From NCBI GenBank assembly GCA_021769025.1, contig JAETTS010000049.1, forward strand, positions 1 to 11,320: a DNA stretch of 11,320 bases. Reading direction: 5' to 3'. This document shows positions 1 to 5,868 of the stretch, one piece after another. Made by a program: the position numbers and the translations under genes. The notes below the pieces were generated by a model. It ran no database searches and was not told the DNA's origin. It worked only from the letters and a program-made list of their open reading frames with translations. The stretch's first letter is position 1. Every line of letters starts with the position of its first letter. Source of the stretch: Enterocloster bolteae. GTDB taxonomy: Bacteria > Bacillota_A > Clostridia > Lachnospirales > Lachnospiraceae.

Positions 1-1
1 G

Positions 2-67
2 AGCGGTTACCAGATATTTGATTGGTTCAAACAGGAGATGCCGACTGACAGCAAGAAGCGGAAATAA
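2..67 (+). CDS. C-terminal tail of an upstream gene (partial)
   Basis: An open frame enters from the left edge and stops at TAA (65-67). It gives 21 residues, beginning SGYQIFDWFKQEM and ending in the basic run SKKRK. The gene start lies outside the window, so the family cannot be recognised. The short lysine-rich end is compatible with a soluble protein. Its codon use (CAG, GAG, AAG, GAC) resembles the GC-rich genes that follow, which supports a real gene end rather than chance. The frame could still be spurious because so little is visible. Confidence 0.5.
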   Translation, partial: SGYQIFDWFKQEMPTDSKKRK

Positions 68-85
68 CCAAGATAAATCGTATCG

Positions 86-137
86 CACTCCATTTCAACG
101 ATATATTCTACTGGTAGCATCAATAAGAAATGGAGTG
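86..137 (+). promoter_or_regulatory. Stem-loop covering the ribosome-binding site of the small secreted ORF
   Basis: CACTCCATTTC (86-96) and GAAATGGAGTG (127-137) form a perfect 11-bp inverted repeat with a 30-base loop. The right arm contains GGAG (132-135), the only Shine-Dalgarno candidate for the TTG start at 145. Formation of the stem would hide that site. The pairing is seen directly; a role in translational control is inferred. Confidence 0.5.
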
Positions 138-144
138 ATCTATA

Positions 145-273
145 TTGTCCAAGAAAAAGATTATCAAAGCAATCCTGCTGACCCTCTCTGTGTTGCTGAC
201 AGCGGCACAGAACGCTGCTGCAAAGGAGGAACCCACGAAGTACAACGATGACCCTGACGCATACATGGAGTAG
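145..273 (+). CDS. Small secreted peptide precursor, 42 aa, TTG start
   Basis: A TTG at 145 lies 9 bases after GGAG (132-135) and opens a 42-codon frame ending at TAG (271-273). The protein starts MSKKKIIKAILLTLSV, a basic n-region followed by a hydrophobic core. It continues LLTAAQNAAA and then KEEPTKYNDDPDAYME. This is a textbook Sec signal peptide with a likely AXA cleavage after residue 26, leaving an acidic peptide of about 16 residues. There is no lipobox cysteine and no known family is recognised. The stop codon sits inside a terminator-like hairpin, and a stem-loop covers the ribosome-binding site. It could be a signalling or surface peptide of the element, or a remnant of a longer secreted protein. 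The TTG start is inferred; no upstream ATG exists in this frame. Confidence 0.55.
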   Translation: MSKKKIIKAILLTLSVLLTAAQNAAAKEEPTKYNDDPDAYME

Positions 274-309
274 AGGGCTTCCCACTTGGGAAGTCCTCTA
301 TTTCTCTGT
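271..309 (+). terminator. Terminator-like hairpin after the small secreted ORF
   Basis: TAGAGGGCTTCCC (271-283) pairs with GGGAAGTCCTCTA (288-300), a 13-bp stem with one G-U pair and the loop ACTT. TTTCTCTGT follows. It begins at the stop codon of the small secreted ORF and lies about 60 bases before the DUF932 start, so it probably terminates or attenuates transcription between them. Confidence 0.6.
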
Positions 310-315
310 CTGGCA

Positions 316-333
316 TGGGCTGAGTGCAGCCCA
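316..333 (+). other. Second small hairpin in the DUF932 leader
   Basis: TGGGCTG (316-322) and CAGCCCA (327-333) are perfect 7-bp arms around the loop AGTG. No T-tract follows, so this is not a terminator by itself. It lies between the terminator-like hairpin and the AGGAGGT site (351-357) of the DUF932 gene and could stabilise the 5' end of that mRNA. Confidence 0.35.
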
Positions 334-363
334 CAAACTCAAATCTGATTAGGAGGTACGATT

Positions 364-1299
364 ATGCCCGCTGATGTTGAAACCATGTTCTATGTCCGTG
401 AGAAGCCCTGGCATGGGCTGGGTACGAGAGTTGAGGAGGCTCCCACCTCCGCCGATGCCCTGATCTATGCTGGCCTGGATTGGGAGGTCATCCAGAAGGA
501 TGTCTACACCGAGAACGGCTCCCTGATCTCCGGCTACAAGGTCAATCTTCGCAGCACTGACAACGCCGCCTTGGGTATCGTGTCCGACAGGTACAAGGTT
601 GTCCAGAATGAGGACGCTTTCCAGTTCACCGATGACCTGCTGGGCGCTGGCGTGACCTATGAGACTGCCGGGGCTTTGCAGGGTGGCCGCAAGGTCTGGA
701 TGCTGGCCCGGATGCCCCACCGCTATATCATTGCCGGGGACGAGATTGCGCCCTATCTGGTGGTGATGAACTCCCACGATGGCAGCAGCGGCATCAAGGT
801 TGCCATGACTCCAATCCGAGTGGTCTGCCAAAATACGCTTAATCTGGCTCTGGACAGTGCCAAGCGCATCTGGACCACCAAGCACACCGAGAACGTCATG
901 CTCCGTGTCCATGAGGCTGAGGAAACTTTGGGCCTCGCCGAGAAGTACATGGGCGAGTTGGGCCGTGGCATTGATGCCCTGTCCAAGATCAAGCTGACCG
1001 ATAAGAAGGTTATGGAGTTCATGAATGAGTTCTTTCCGGTCACTTTGGATCTGCCGGATGTCCAGCGCAAGAACAACCTGCGGATGCTGGATAACATGAA
1101 GGCCCGGTACTGGGACGCTCCCGACCTCTCTCATGTGAGGAAGAACGGCTACCGCTTCGTCAACGCCATCAGCGACTTTGCCACCCATGCCGACCCCATC
1201 CGCAAGACCAAGAACTACAATGAGAACCTGTTCCTGCGCACCGTCGAGGGCAATCCCATGATCGACAAAGCGTACAAGATGGTGCTGGCAGCGGCGTGA
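364..1299 (+). CDS. DUF932 phage/plasmid-like protein
   Basis: This 311-residue protein carries the conserved DUF932 N-terminal motif KPWHGLG (residues 14-20) followed by TRVEEAPTSADAL. Further in it has the SDRYKVVQNEDAF segment characteristic of the phage/plasmid-like TIGR03299 group. Its length is normal for the family. The ATG at 364 follows AGGAGGT (351-357) with 6-base spacing. DUF932 proteins are common on phages, plasmids and conjugative elements, often next to recombination genes; their biochemical role is not settled. Here the gene stands first in a module with a YqaJ-type exonuclease and a four-cysteine protein, consistent with a job in DNA recombination or replication of the element. 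A hairpin terminator separates it from the next gene, so it may be expressed at a different level. The family call is firm, the role inferred. Confidence 0.9.
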   Translation: MPADVETMFYVREKPWHGLGTRVEEAPTSADALIYAGLDWEVIQKDVYTENGSLISGYKVNLRSTDNAALGIVSDRYKVVQNEDAFQFTDDLLGAGVTYETAGALQGGRKVWMLARMPHRYIIAGDEIAPYLVVMNSHDGSSGIKVAMTPIRVVCQNTLNLALDSAKRIWTTKHTENVMLRVHEAEETLGLAEKYMGELGRGIDALSKIKLTDKKVMEFMNEFFPVTLDLPDVQRKNNLRMLDNMKARYWDAPDLSHVRKNGYRFVNAISDFATHADPIRKTKNYNENLFLRTVEGNPMIDKAYKMVLAAA

Positions 1300-1316
1300 T
1301 GTGCTGCGTCAAATCG

Positions 1317-1357
1317 GGAGCGTACAGCTATACGGCTGTGCGCTCCTTATTTTATTT
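1317..1357 (+). terminator. Intrinsic terminator or attenuator between DUF932 and YqaJ genes
   Basis: GGAGCGTACAGC (1317-1328) pairs with GCTGTGCGCTCC (1335-1346), a 12-bp stem with one U-G pair and a 6-base loop. TTATTTTATTT (1347-1357) follows directly. This is a classic intrinsic terminator shape, placed 17 bases after the DUF932 stop. The next gene has the same orientation and no clear promoter in the remaining gap, so partial read-through is likely. Confidence 0.75.
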
Positions 1358-1378
1358 CATTGAAAGTGAGGAAATCCT

Positions 1379-2323
1379 ATGCCTGCAAAAATCTTAGTAT
1401 CTACCGAGAATATGCCCTATGCCGACTGGCTGGAGTACCGAAAGCAAGGTATCGGCGGTTCGGACGCATCCGTGGTCTGCGGCATCAACCGTTACAAGTC
1501 CCCTGTGGAGCTGTGGATGAATAAGACGGGCCAGCTCCCGGATCAGGAGGCCGGGGAAGCCGCCTACTGGGGCACACAGCTTGAACCCTTCGTTCGGGCC
1601 GAGTTCACCAAGCGCACCGGAATCGAGGTGAGGACCGTCAACCAGCTCCTCCAGAGCGAGGAATACCCCTTCATGCTTGCCAATCTGGATGGCATCTGTG
1701 AGGTCCCGGATGTGGGGACGTGCATCTTTGAGGCTAAGACCGCTTCGGCTTACAAAGTTGGCGAGTGGGAAGATACGATCCCCGACGAGTATATGCTCCA
1801 GGTGCAACACTACATGGCAGTCACTGGGTATGCAGGAACTTACATTGCCGTGTTGATCGGCGGCAACACCTTCAAATGGAAGTTCATCGAGCGTGACGAG
1901 GAATTGATTTCTATGCTCATTGAGCTGGAATCGGCCTTCTGGAACCATGTGCAGGACTGTACTCCCCCGCCGCTGGATGGTTCCGATGCTTCGGCCAAGT
2001 TCCTGGCTGATCGCTTCCATGACAGCAAGCCCAGGTCTCAAATCACCTTGCCCAATACTGCTGTTACTCTGCTGGCACAGTACGATGAAGCCTGTGAGCA
2101 GTTGGAAATCATCAGCGAGCGGAAGCAGCGGGCTGAGAATCTGCTGAAGGAGATGATGGGAGAGAATGAGGTTGGGACTGCTGGCGATCGTATCGTCACC
2201 TGGAAAAGTATGTCCCAGGATCGGCTTGACAGCAAGACGCTGAAAGCTGAGCATCCGGCCCTCTGCAAGAAGTACACCAGCAAAACATCCTACCGCCGCT
2301 TTGAAATCAAAACGGCCAGCTAA
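1379..2323 (+). CDS. YqaJ-family (lambda exonuclease-type) viral recombinase nuclease
   Basis: The 314-residue product has the YqaJ signature: R21 and GIGGSDAS (24-31) near the start, QLEP (67-70, E69), LANLDG (100-105, D104), the E-x-K pair FEAK (117-120) and QVQHYMAVTG (141-150). These are the PD-(D/E)XK metal-binding residues and the conserved glutamine motif of lambda-type exonucleases, which resect one strand of double-stranded DNA to leave a 3' tail for annealing by a RecT/Beta-like partner. All expected catalytic positions are intact, so the enzyme is probably active. The C-terminal third (about 210-314) holds a probable coiled coil (residues about 233-262) not needed for catalysis. 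The ATG at 1379 follows GAGGAAA. The gene precedes the four-cysteine protein by only 15 bases, so the two are probably co-translated partners. Confidence 0.93.
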   Translation: MPAKILVSTENMPYADWLEYRKQGIGGSDASVVCGINRYKSPVELWMNKTGQLPDQEAGEAAYWGTQLEPFVRAEFTKRTGIEVRTVNQLLQSEEYPFMLANLDGICEVPDVGTCIFEAKTASAYKVGEWEDTIPDEYMLQVQHYMAVTGYAGTYIAVLIGGNTFKWKFIERDEELISMLIELESAFWNHVQDCTPPPLDGSDASAKFLADRFHDSKPRSQITLPNTAVTLLAQYDEACEQLEIISERKQRAENLLKEMMGENEVGTAGDRIVTWKSMSQDRLDSKTLKAEHPALCKKYTSKTSYRRFEIKTAS

Positions 2324-2338
2324 ACGAGGAGGTCTATC

Positions 2339-3115
2339 ATGGATAACACAAAACTCAAAGGCCGTATGAGCGGCAAAGTGCAGGAGTTGCAGCAGCCTAT
2401 CGAGGTGGTGGAAACTGCCGCCGATACCTCGCTGGTCCCGGTGAACTCCTCTTATCTGGCTCTGACTAACAACGCCCTTGACCTGATCCGGGCCAACTTG
2501 AAGAGCCAGCCCCTGACCCTCGACCTGTTCGATCTGGTCAAGTCTCCCTCCGGTGGTTCTACAGTGTTTGAAGTGCCGGGGTTGGCTGGAAACGAGGCCG
2601 CAATGGAGCTGACGGGCATTGTGCTTGATTACACCACGCCGAGGGCCTACTGGGATACTCCTGATCCGGTTGAGGGAACGCCGCCTGTGTGCATGAGCCA
2701 GGACAGCATCATTTCCCACGATGGGAAAGCCTGCGCTCACTGCCCTTACAACGACTTCGGTTCCAAGGATGGGGAGAGCAACGCCAAGGCGTGTAAGGAA
2801 TCGGTGCTGCTGTTTCTGCTGCGGCCCAACAGCATTATTCCTCTCCTGGTTCGAGTCCCTGTCACCAGCAAGCCCCGGTTCCTGAAATACTCCACCCGGC
2901 TGCTGAGTACACTGACCCCACTCAGCAGCGTGGTCACGAAGATCACGTTGGAGAAAGCCACCAGCAAGCAGGGAAAGCCCTACGCCCTGTTCAACTTCCA
3001 GACAGTTGGCACTCTCAGCCTGGAGGAAGCTGCTCAGGCCAAAGCGTTCGGGCAGCAGTTCATGGAAATCGTGAACGCCGCCCAAATGGTGCCGGAGCTG
3101 TCACAGGCCAGCTAA
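2339..3115 (+). CDS. Four-cysteine protein, candidate ssDNA-binding/annealing partner of the YqaJ nuclease
   Basis: This 258-residue protein is not confidently assigned to a named family. It contains C118, then CAHCPYNDFGS (132-142; C132 and C135), then C152 in KACK. The set C118/C132/C135/C152 could bind zinc. The CPYN-FGS...KACK pattern recalls uncharacterised proteins of phages and clostridial mobile elements, from general knowledge and not a search. There is no signal peptide or membrane segment. The start at 2339 has a strong GAGGAGGT site (2326-2333), and the gene lies 15 bases after the exonuclease stop. Lambda-type exonucleases are usually paired with an annealing protein, and this is the only adjacent candidate, so an ssDNA-binding or annealing role is inferred. 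No RecT, Erf or Rad52 signature is visible. Confidence 0.8.
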   Translation: MDNTKLKGRMSGKVQELQQPIEVVETAADTSLVPVNSSYLALTNNALDLIRANLKSQPLTLDLFDLVKSPSGGSTVFEVPGLAGNEAAMELTGIVLDYTTPRAYWDTPDPVEGTPPVCMSQDSIISHDGKACAHCPYNDFGSKDGESNAKACKESVLLFLLRPNSIIPLLVRVPVTSKPRFLKYSTRLLSTLTPLSSVVTKITLEKATSKQGKPYALFNFQTVGTLSLEEAAQAKAFGQQFMEIVNAAQMVPELSQAS

Positions 3116-3130
3116 GATAAAATGCGCTAT

Positions 3131-3180
3131 GATGGCCCGGTGTCTCTGCTTTACAGCAGGGATGCCGGGTCATTTACTTT
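3131..3180 (+). terminator. Long hairpin after the recombination module
   Basis: GGCCCGGTGTCTCTGCT (3134-3150) pairs with AGCAGGGATGCCGGGTC (3155-3171), 17 pairs including several G-U, around the loop TTAC. Bases 3131-3133 can pair with 3172-3174. The T-rich ATTTACTTTT follows. It closes the DUF932-YqaJ-C4 module and lies just before the GGAGGA site of the next gene, so it acts as a terminator or expression step-down. Confidence 0.65.
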
Positions 3181-3193
3181 TGGAGGAATTTCT

Positions 3194-3742
3194 ATGAATT
3201 ATAGCGAGTTGAAACAGATTTTCCGAGAGCTGAAAGGTACTTCTCCCAGAGATAATCTGACAGCACACATCATCTTCACAGAAGATAGCTTCGATAAGCC
3301 CTACTCTCTGTTGAGTCGCACCTATAGCGTCAGTAGTGACAACAACGGCTTTTGGTCTGGCTTAATTAGCCGCTCTATCTTCGCCTACTGCCTGGATGTG
3401 ACTTCCGATCAGGGTGTCCGGCTGGACTGGTACATGGAAGAGGAAGGAAATCATGGTGGCTGGAAGGTGGAGGACTGCTATATCTTGGAACGGATGCGGG
3501 ACGTGGCGGCTATCCCTCACTACCACCGAATGGAACAAGGAGATGGGACGGTCTGCTATTTCTTCGGTGATACCTGTATCCGAGTTCATGAATCCCACGA
3601 GGATGGGAAAATTCACTTGGAGCCTGTGGATGGAAATCAGACCGCTTGCGGCAAATGGATGGAGCTGCCTGTTGATCGGGTCTATGGTTACTGTACCCTG
3701 CTGGAGCGGCATCTCAATCGAAAGGATGGAAACCGGAAATGA
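3194..3742 (+). CDS. Hypothetical mobile-element protein, 182 aa
   Basis: The ATG at 3194 is chosen because TGGAGGAAT (3181-3189) precedes it. An in-frame ATG at 3122 has no ribosome site and would place the long 3131-3174 hairpin inside the coding region. The protein contains FTEDSFDKPYSLLSRTYSVS (28-47), then SIFAYCLDV (61-69) and GVRLDWYM (74-81). This pattern recalls conserved hypothetical proteins of Firmicutes and Bacteroides mobile elements, but no function is known to me. There is no membrane segment or signal peptide; it should be a soluble cytoplasmic protein. Its TGA overlaps the next ATG (ATGA, 3739-3742), so the two are translationally coupled. It opens the chain of small accessory genes. 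Confidence 0.75.
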   Translation: MNYSELKQIFRELKGTSPRDNLTAHIIFTEDSFDKPYSLLSRTYSVSSDNNGFWSGLISRSIFAYCLDVTSDQGVRLDWYMEEEGNHGGWKVEDCYILERMRDVAAIPHYHRMEQGDGTVCYFFGDTCIRVHESHEDGKIHLEPVDGNQTACGKWMELPVDRVYGYCTLLERHLNRKDGNRK

Positions 3743-3939
3743 AGATTGGCGATTCTGTTTATACGCCCCGTTTCTGCACAGTTCGGATTGCCGCTGTCTT
3801 TGCTACAGAGGCGGAGGCCCATGTTGCTGGATTCTGCGAGCCGACCTACTACAAGGGCGACCATATCATCTTGGGGAGATCCTTGGATGTGTATCATATG
3901 GAGTTTGCCGCTATTCCCAAGGGAGCCAGCCATGAGTAG
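3739..3939 (+). CDS. Small hypothetical protein, 66 aa
   Basis: The frame begins at the ATGA overlap with the preceding gene and gives 66 residues starting MKIGDSVYTPRFCTVRIA. The opening resembles small beta-rich proteins of the KOW/SH3 style (GDSVYTP...VRIAAVF), but no family is assigned. EAEAHVAGF and YYKGDHIILGRS follow. A weak purine-rich stretch (GGAAACCGGAA) precedes the start, so expression probably depends on coupling to the upstream gene. The end overlaps the next ATG at 3932. The competing frame from 3746 lacks a ribosome site, and its first part reads as the shadow of this one. Confidence 0.65.
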   Translation: MKIGDSVYTPRFCTVRIAAVFATEAEAHVAGFCEPTYYKGDHIILGRSLDVYHMEFAAIPKGASHE

Positions 3940-4147
3940 GATTCAACGGGTCAGTCCTGAGCAGTTGGGTGATGTTATAGAGCACCGTGTGCCTTTAGGA
4001 TTATTCCTGGCAAAAGAAGGAGATTGGTGGGTGGCTGTGGACAACCGGGACGGAGATGCCTGGACGGAAGATTTTCGCCGGAAACGTCATGCCGTCCGAT
4101 GGCTTCGGGATGAAAGGAGTTCTGCTTATGCGCATTTTAGTAGTTGA
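3932..4147 (+). CDS. Small hypothetical protein, 71 aa, DN-GDAWTE-F-WL pattern
   Basis: The ATG at 3932 is preceded by AAGGGAG (3919-3925) at 6-base spacing, so this start is preferred over the longer in-frame ATG at 3746. The protein has LGLFLAKEGDWWVAVDNRDG followed by DAWTEDF and the basic segment RRKRHAVRWLRDE. This GLF...VDN-GDAWTE-F-WL pattern is familiar from small uncharacterised proteins of clostridial conjugative elements, but no named domain is claimed. It overlaps the upstream gene by 8 bases and the downstream gene by 20 bases. It is soluble, and its tryptophan-rich, compact character suggests a folded domain. Confidence 0.68.
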   Translation: MSRIQRVSPEQLGDVIEHRVPLGLFLAKEGDWWVAVDNRDGDAWTEDFRRKRHAVRWLRDERSSAYAHFSS

Positions 4148-4475
4148 GCCTGAGCGCAGGCCGGAAGTGAGGGAGATCGATGGCTCGTTGAAGACCATGC
4201 AAGAGATTGTAGGAGGCTTAATTCAGCCTATCTATCCTTTCGATGATTCCGTTGCGCTCATCTGTAATGACGAGGGAAAGTTCCTGGACTTGTCGGCCAA
4301 CCGAGCCTTGTGGGATGAGACAGGCAGGATATACGACATCGTGTTCGGTACATTCTTCCTGTGTGGCGCTCCCGAAGACAGTGACCATTTTACCAGCCTG
4401 ACCATGGAACAGATCGAACGGTATCGGATACAGTTCAACCGGCCTCTGGAGGTGGATCGAGAACATGAAGCCTGA
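4128..4475 (+). CDS. DUF3846 domain protein
   Basis: This 115-residue protein matches the whole DUF3846 pattern: MRILVVEPERRPEVREI at the start, LKTMQEIVGGLIQPIYP (21-37), ALICNDEGK (43-51), ANR (57-59), DIVFGTFFLCG (70-80) and SLTMEQIERY (90-99). DUF3846 is widespread on phages and conjugative elements of Firmicutes and Actinobacteria, and its function is unknown. The ATG at 4128 follows AAAGGAG (4113-4119) with good spacing; an earlier in-frame ATG at 4056 has no ribosome site. The gene overlaps the previous one by 20 bases and the BRCT gene by 11 bases, so translation of the chain is coupled. Confidence 0.87.
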   Translation: MRILVVEPERRPEVREIDGSLKTMQEIVGGLIQPIYPFDDSVALICNDEGKFLDLSANRALWDETGRIYDIVFGTFFLCGAPEDSDHFTSLTMEQIERYRIQFNRPLEVDREHEA

Positions 4476-4704
4476 TAATATGTTCATCGGAAAGTCTGTA
4501 GCTGTCACTGGCAAGCTGGAGAACTACACCCGTGACGGGATCAAGACCCGGTTGTTGGAGCTGGGAGCAAAGCTTGTATCCGTGGTGAGCAGGAGGACAG
4601 ACTACCTGATCTTGGGAGAGAGGCCCGGCAATAAGTTGGCCAAGGCTCTGGCACTGGGAATTAGTATTCTGTCTGAGCAGGAATTTGAAGATATGGCCGG
4701 ATGA
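4465..4704 (+). CDS. Standalone BRCT-domain protein (LigA-type)
   Basis: The whole 79-residue protein is a single BRCT domain of the type found at the C-terminus of NAD-dependent DNA ligase LigA. It has F7-x-GKSVAVTGKLENYTRD, the ELGAKLVSVVS turn (32-42), RTDYLILGE (44-52), PGNKLAKALALG (54-65), and ends ILSEQEFEDM. BRCT domains of this kind bind DNA ends or protein partners in replication and repair. No ligase or nucleotidyltransferase domain is attached, and the complete domain has its own GGAGGT site (4448-4453) and ATG, so it is not a fragment of a longer gene in the window. It overlaps the DUF3846 gene end and is followed after 13 bases by the next gene. A role in DNA processing of the element or in interfering with host repair is an inference. 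Confidence 0.88.
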   Translation: MKPDNMFIGKSVAVTGKLENYTRDGIKTRLLELGAKLVSVVSRRTDYLILGERPGNKLAKALALGISILSEQEFEDMAG

Positions 4705-4717
4705 GGGAGGTCGGTCA

Positions 4718-5140
4718 ATGATGAGGGACATATCTGAAAGCCGAGCTGTCAGACTGAGCTGGGATGAGGTTTGCGGTATCGTGTCAGACGAGATCGAAGA
4801 CATTCTAAGGCTTCATGTTCAGTGCAGGATCAACGTGGCAGAAGGTTCGTTCTGGGATGTGACGTTCATCGGCTGCCGTCTTCCTGTTCCCAAGCTCTGC
4901 CGGCTCTTACAGGTGACACAGGCCACCCTGGAGGACTGGGAGGACGCTCTGCCTGATGAGGGAGAGATGGAAGTCAACGGCATCGGGATCGTGCTGGCTG
5001 AAAAATTGATCAGCAGGCATCTGAAGCTCAGTTGGGAGCACCATCTGATTACCGAGGACAAATTGTGGCTGATCGGTACAGCTGAGAGCAAAGATCGAGA
5101 ATCCGGTGCGGGAGCGGCAGGTCATAGAACTTTTCGCTAA
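4718..5140 (+). CDS. Hypothetical protein, 140 aa
   Basis: The ATG at 4718 follows GAGGGAGG (4703-4710), which is better than the in-frame ATG at 4685 inside the BRCT gene; ATG 4721 is also possible. The protein begins MMRDISESRAVRLSWDEV, is acidic in the middle (DWEDALPDEGEMEV) and contains VNGIGIVLAEKLISRHLKL. No known domain or membrane segment is seen. The last residues (SGAGAAGHRTFR) look low-complexity. The stop codon lies inside the left arm of the inverted repeat at 5128-5143, so the 3' end of the gene may have been reshaped by the element there. Confidence 0.65.
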   Translation: MMRDISESRAVRLSWDEVCGIVSDEIEDILRLHVQCRINVAEGSFWDVTFIGCRLPVPKLCRLLQVTQATLEDWEDALPDEGEMEVNGIGIVLAEKLISRHLKLSWEHHLITEDKLWLIGTAESKDRESGAGAAGHRTFR

Positions 5141-5234
5141 CCGGCAGTAGCAAATATGTAATATAAAATCCATTTCGGAGAAACGCTGCGGTTCGCGAAA
5201 AGTTATCTGACTGTCGCTCCCACAGCATTTCTCC
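5128..5234. repeat. Nested inverted repeats in the 5141-5262 gap
   Basis: AACTTTTCGCTAACCG (5128-5143) and CGGTTCGCGAAAAGTT (5189-5204) are inverted repeats matching at 15 of 16 positions, 45 bases apart. A second pair, GGAGAAACGCTGCGG (5177-5191) and CCACAGCATTTCTCC (5220-5234), matches at 13 of 15. Its two mismatches become G-U pairs when read as minus-strand RNA. TTCGCGAA (5192-5199) is itself a perfect 8-bp palindrome. The rest of the gap holds only the GGAGGT site at 5252-5257 for the next gene. Possible identities are a small non-autonomous element, a protein-binding site or a minus-strand structured RNA. Confidence 0.55.
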
Positions 5235-5262
5235 TACATTTAATCATCTTTGGAGGTGGAAA

Positions 5263-5466
5263 ATGAAAGTCCAAGCATACATTCACAGCCTGAAGGATCA
5301 TGAGCATGACCGTCATGTCCCTGCCGAGGCTGAGATCATCCGGCAGATTGGAGATAACCTGTATCTGGCTGAGGTCAACGGTGTTCGGTGTACGGCAATT
5401 TTCAATTTCTTCACTGGAGCCTATTACGTGGATGATGTGTATGGCATCCAGAAGCAAGCTTTCTAA
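5263..5466 (+). CDS. Small hypothetical protein, 67 aa
   Basis: The ATG at 5263 has a strong TGGAGGTG site (5251-5258). The 67-residue protein starts MKVQAYIHSLKDHEHDRH and continues VPAEAEIIRQIGDNLYLAEV, then NGVRCTAIFNFFTGAYYVDD. It is compact with alternating beta-like segments, has no signal peptide or membrane helix, and matches no family I can name. As the first gene after the structured gap it may start a second transcription unit, although no convincing promoter is visible. It lies 30 bases before the next gene. Confidence 0.65.
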   Translation: MKVQAYIHSLKDHEHDRHVPAEAEIIRQIGDNLYLAEVNGVRCTAIFNFFTGAYYVDDVYGIQKQAF

Positions 5467-5496
5467 AATCAGTGGCAAATAAAGGAGGTTGAGACT

Positions 5497-5844
5497 ATGA
5501 GTCACGAGTGGGGAAATTACCCGGAGAACTTTACCCCGAAGATGTACTGGGGTGCCAGGGCCATCCTTGAACGAGAGAGCGACTGCCCAGGAAAGGCATT
5601 GTACCTTCTGTCGGATCGCCAGAGTTTCGAGCAACTGGATGGAAGCCAAAGGGACCCGGATACGTTCTTTGACTGGATCAACACAAAGGTTTTGCCCGAG
5701 CTGAGACGCCTTGCCAGAGAAAACCGATTCTATGAGTGGAACGATCTGGTGACAATCCAGTCCGAGGACGGCGTTTTCATGTGTCAGGCAACGCCGAAAG
5801 GCAGCTATGGTGAATATCTCTACATCGGCTGCTGGAAGACTTGA
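5497..5844 (+). CDS. Hypothetical protein, 115 aa
   Basis: AAAGGAGGT (5481-5489) gives a strong start at ATG 5497. The product begins MSHEWGNYPENFTPKMYWGA and is rich in aromatic residues (W5, Y8, Y17, W18, several later). It contains DPDTFFDWINTKVLPELRRL and ends GEYLYIGCWKT. It appears to be a soluble mixed alpha/beta protein, and no domain is recognised. The stop TGA (5842-5844) is 24 bases before the ATG of the next small gene, so the two are probably co-translated. The consistent codon use and the strong ribosome site make a real gene likely. Confidence 0.68.
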   Translation: MSHEWGNYPENFTPKMYWGARAILERESDCPGKALYLLSDRQSFEQLDGSQRDPDTFFDWINTKVLPELRRLARENRFYEWNDLVTIQSEDGVFMCQATPKGSYGEYLYIGCWKT

Positions 5845-5868
5845 GTGACAAGAAAAGAGGTCGATAGG

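Noticed and set aside
310..420. 13-base direct repeat CTGGCATGGGCTG at 310-322 and 408-420
   Set aside because: The second copy encodes the conserved PWHGL motif of DUF932, and the first lies in a hairpin; only two copies and no element structure, so probably coincidence.
349..1188. Long minus-strand open frame of 279 codons
   Set aside because: Mirror of the DUF932 gene; no ribosome site or domain, and the GC-rich plus-strand codon pattern explains its openness.
1394..3085. Minus-strand open frame of 563 codons
   Set aside because: It lies opposite the intact YqaJ and C4 genes, shows no domain and is histidine/glutamine/leucine-rich as expected for an antisense shadow.
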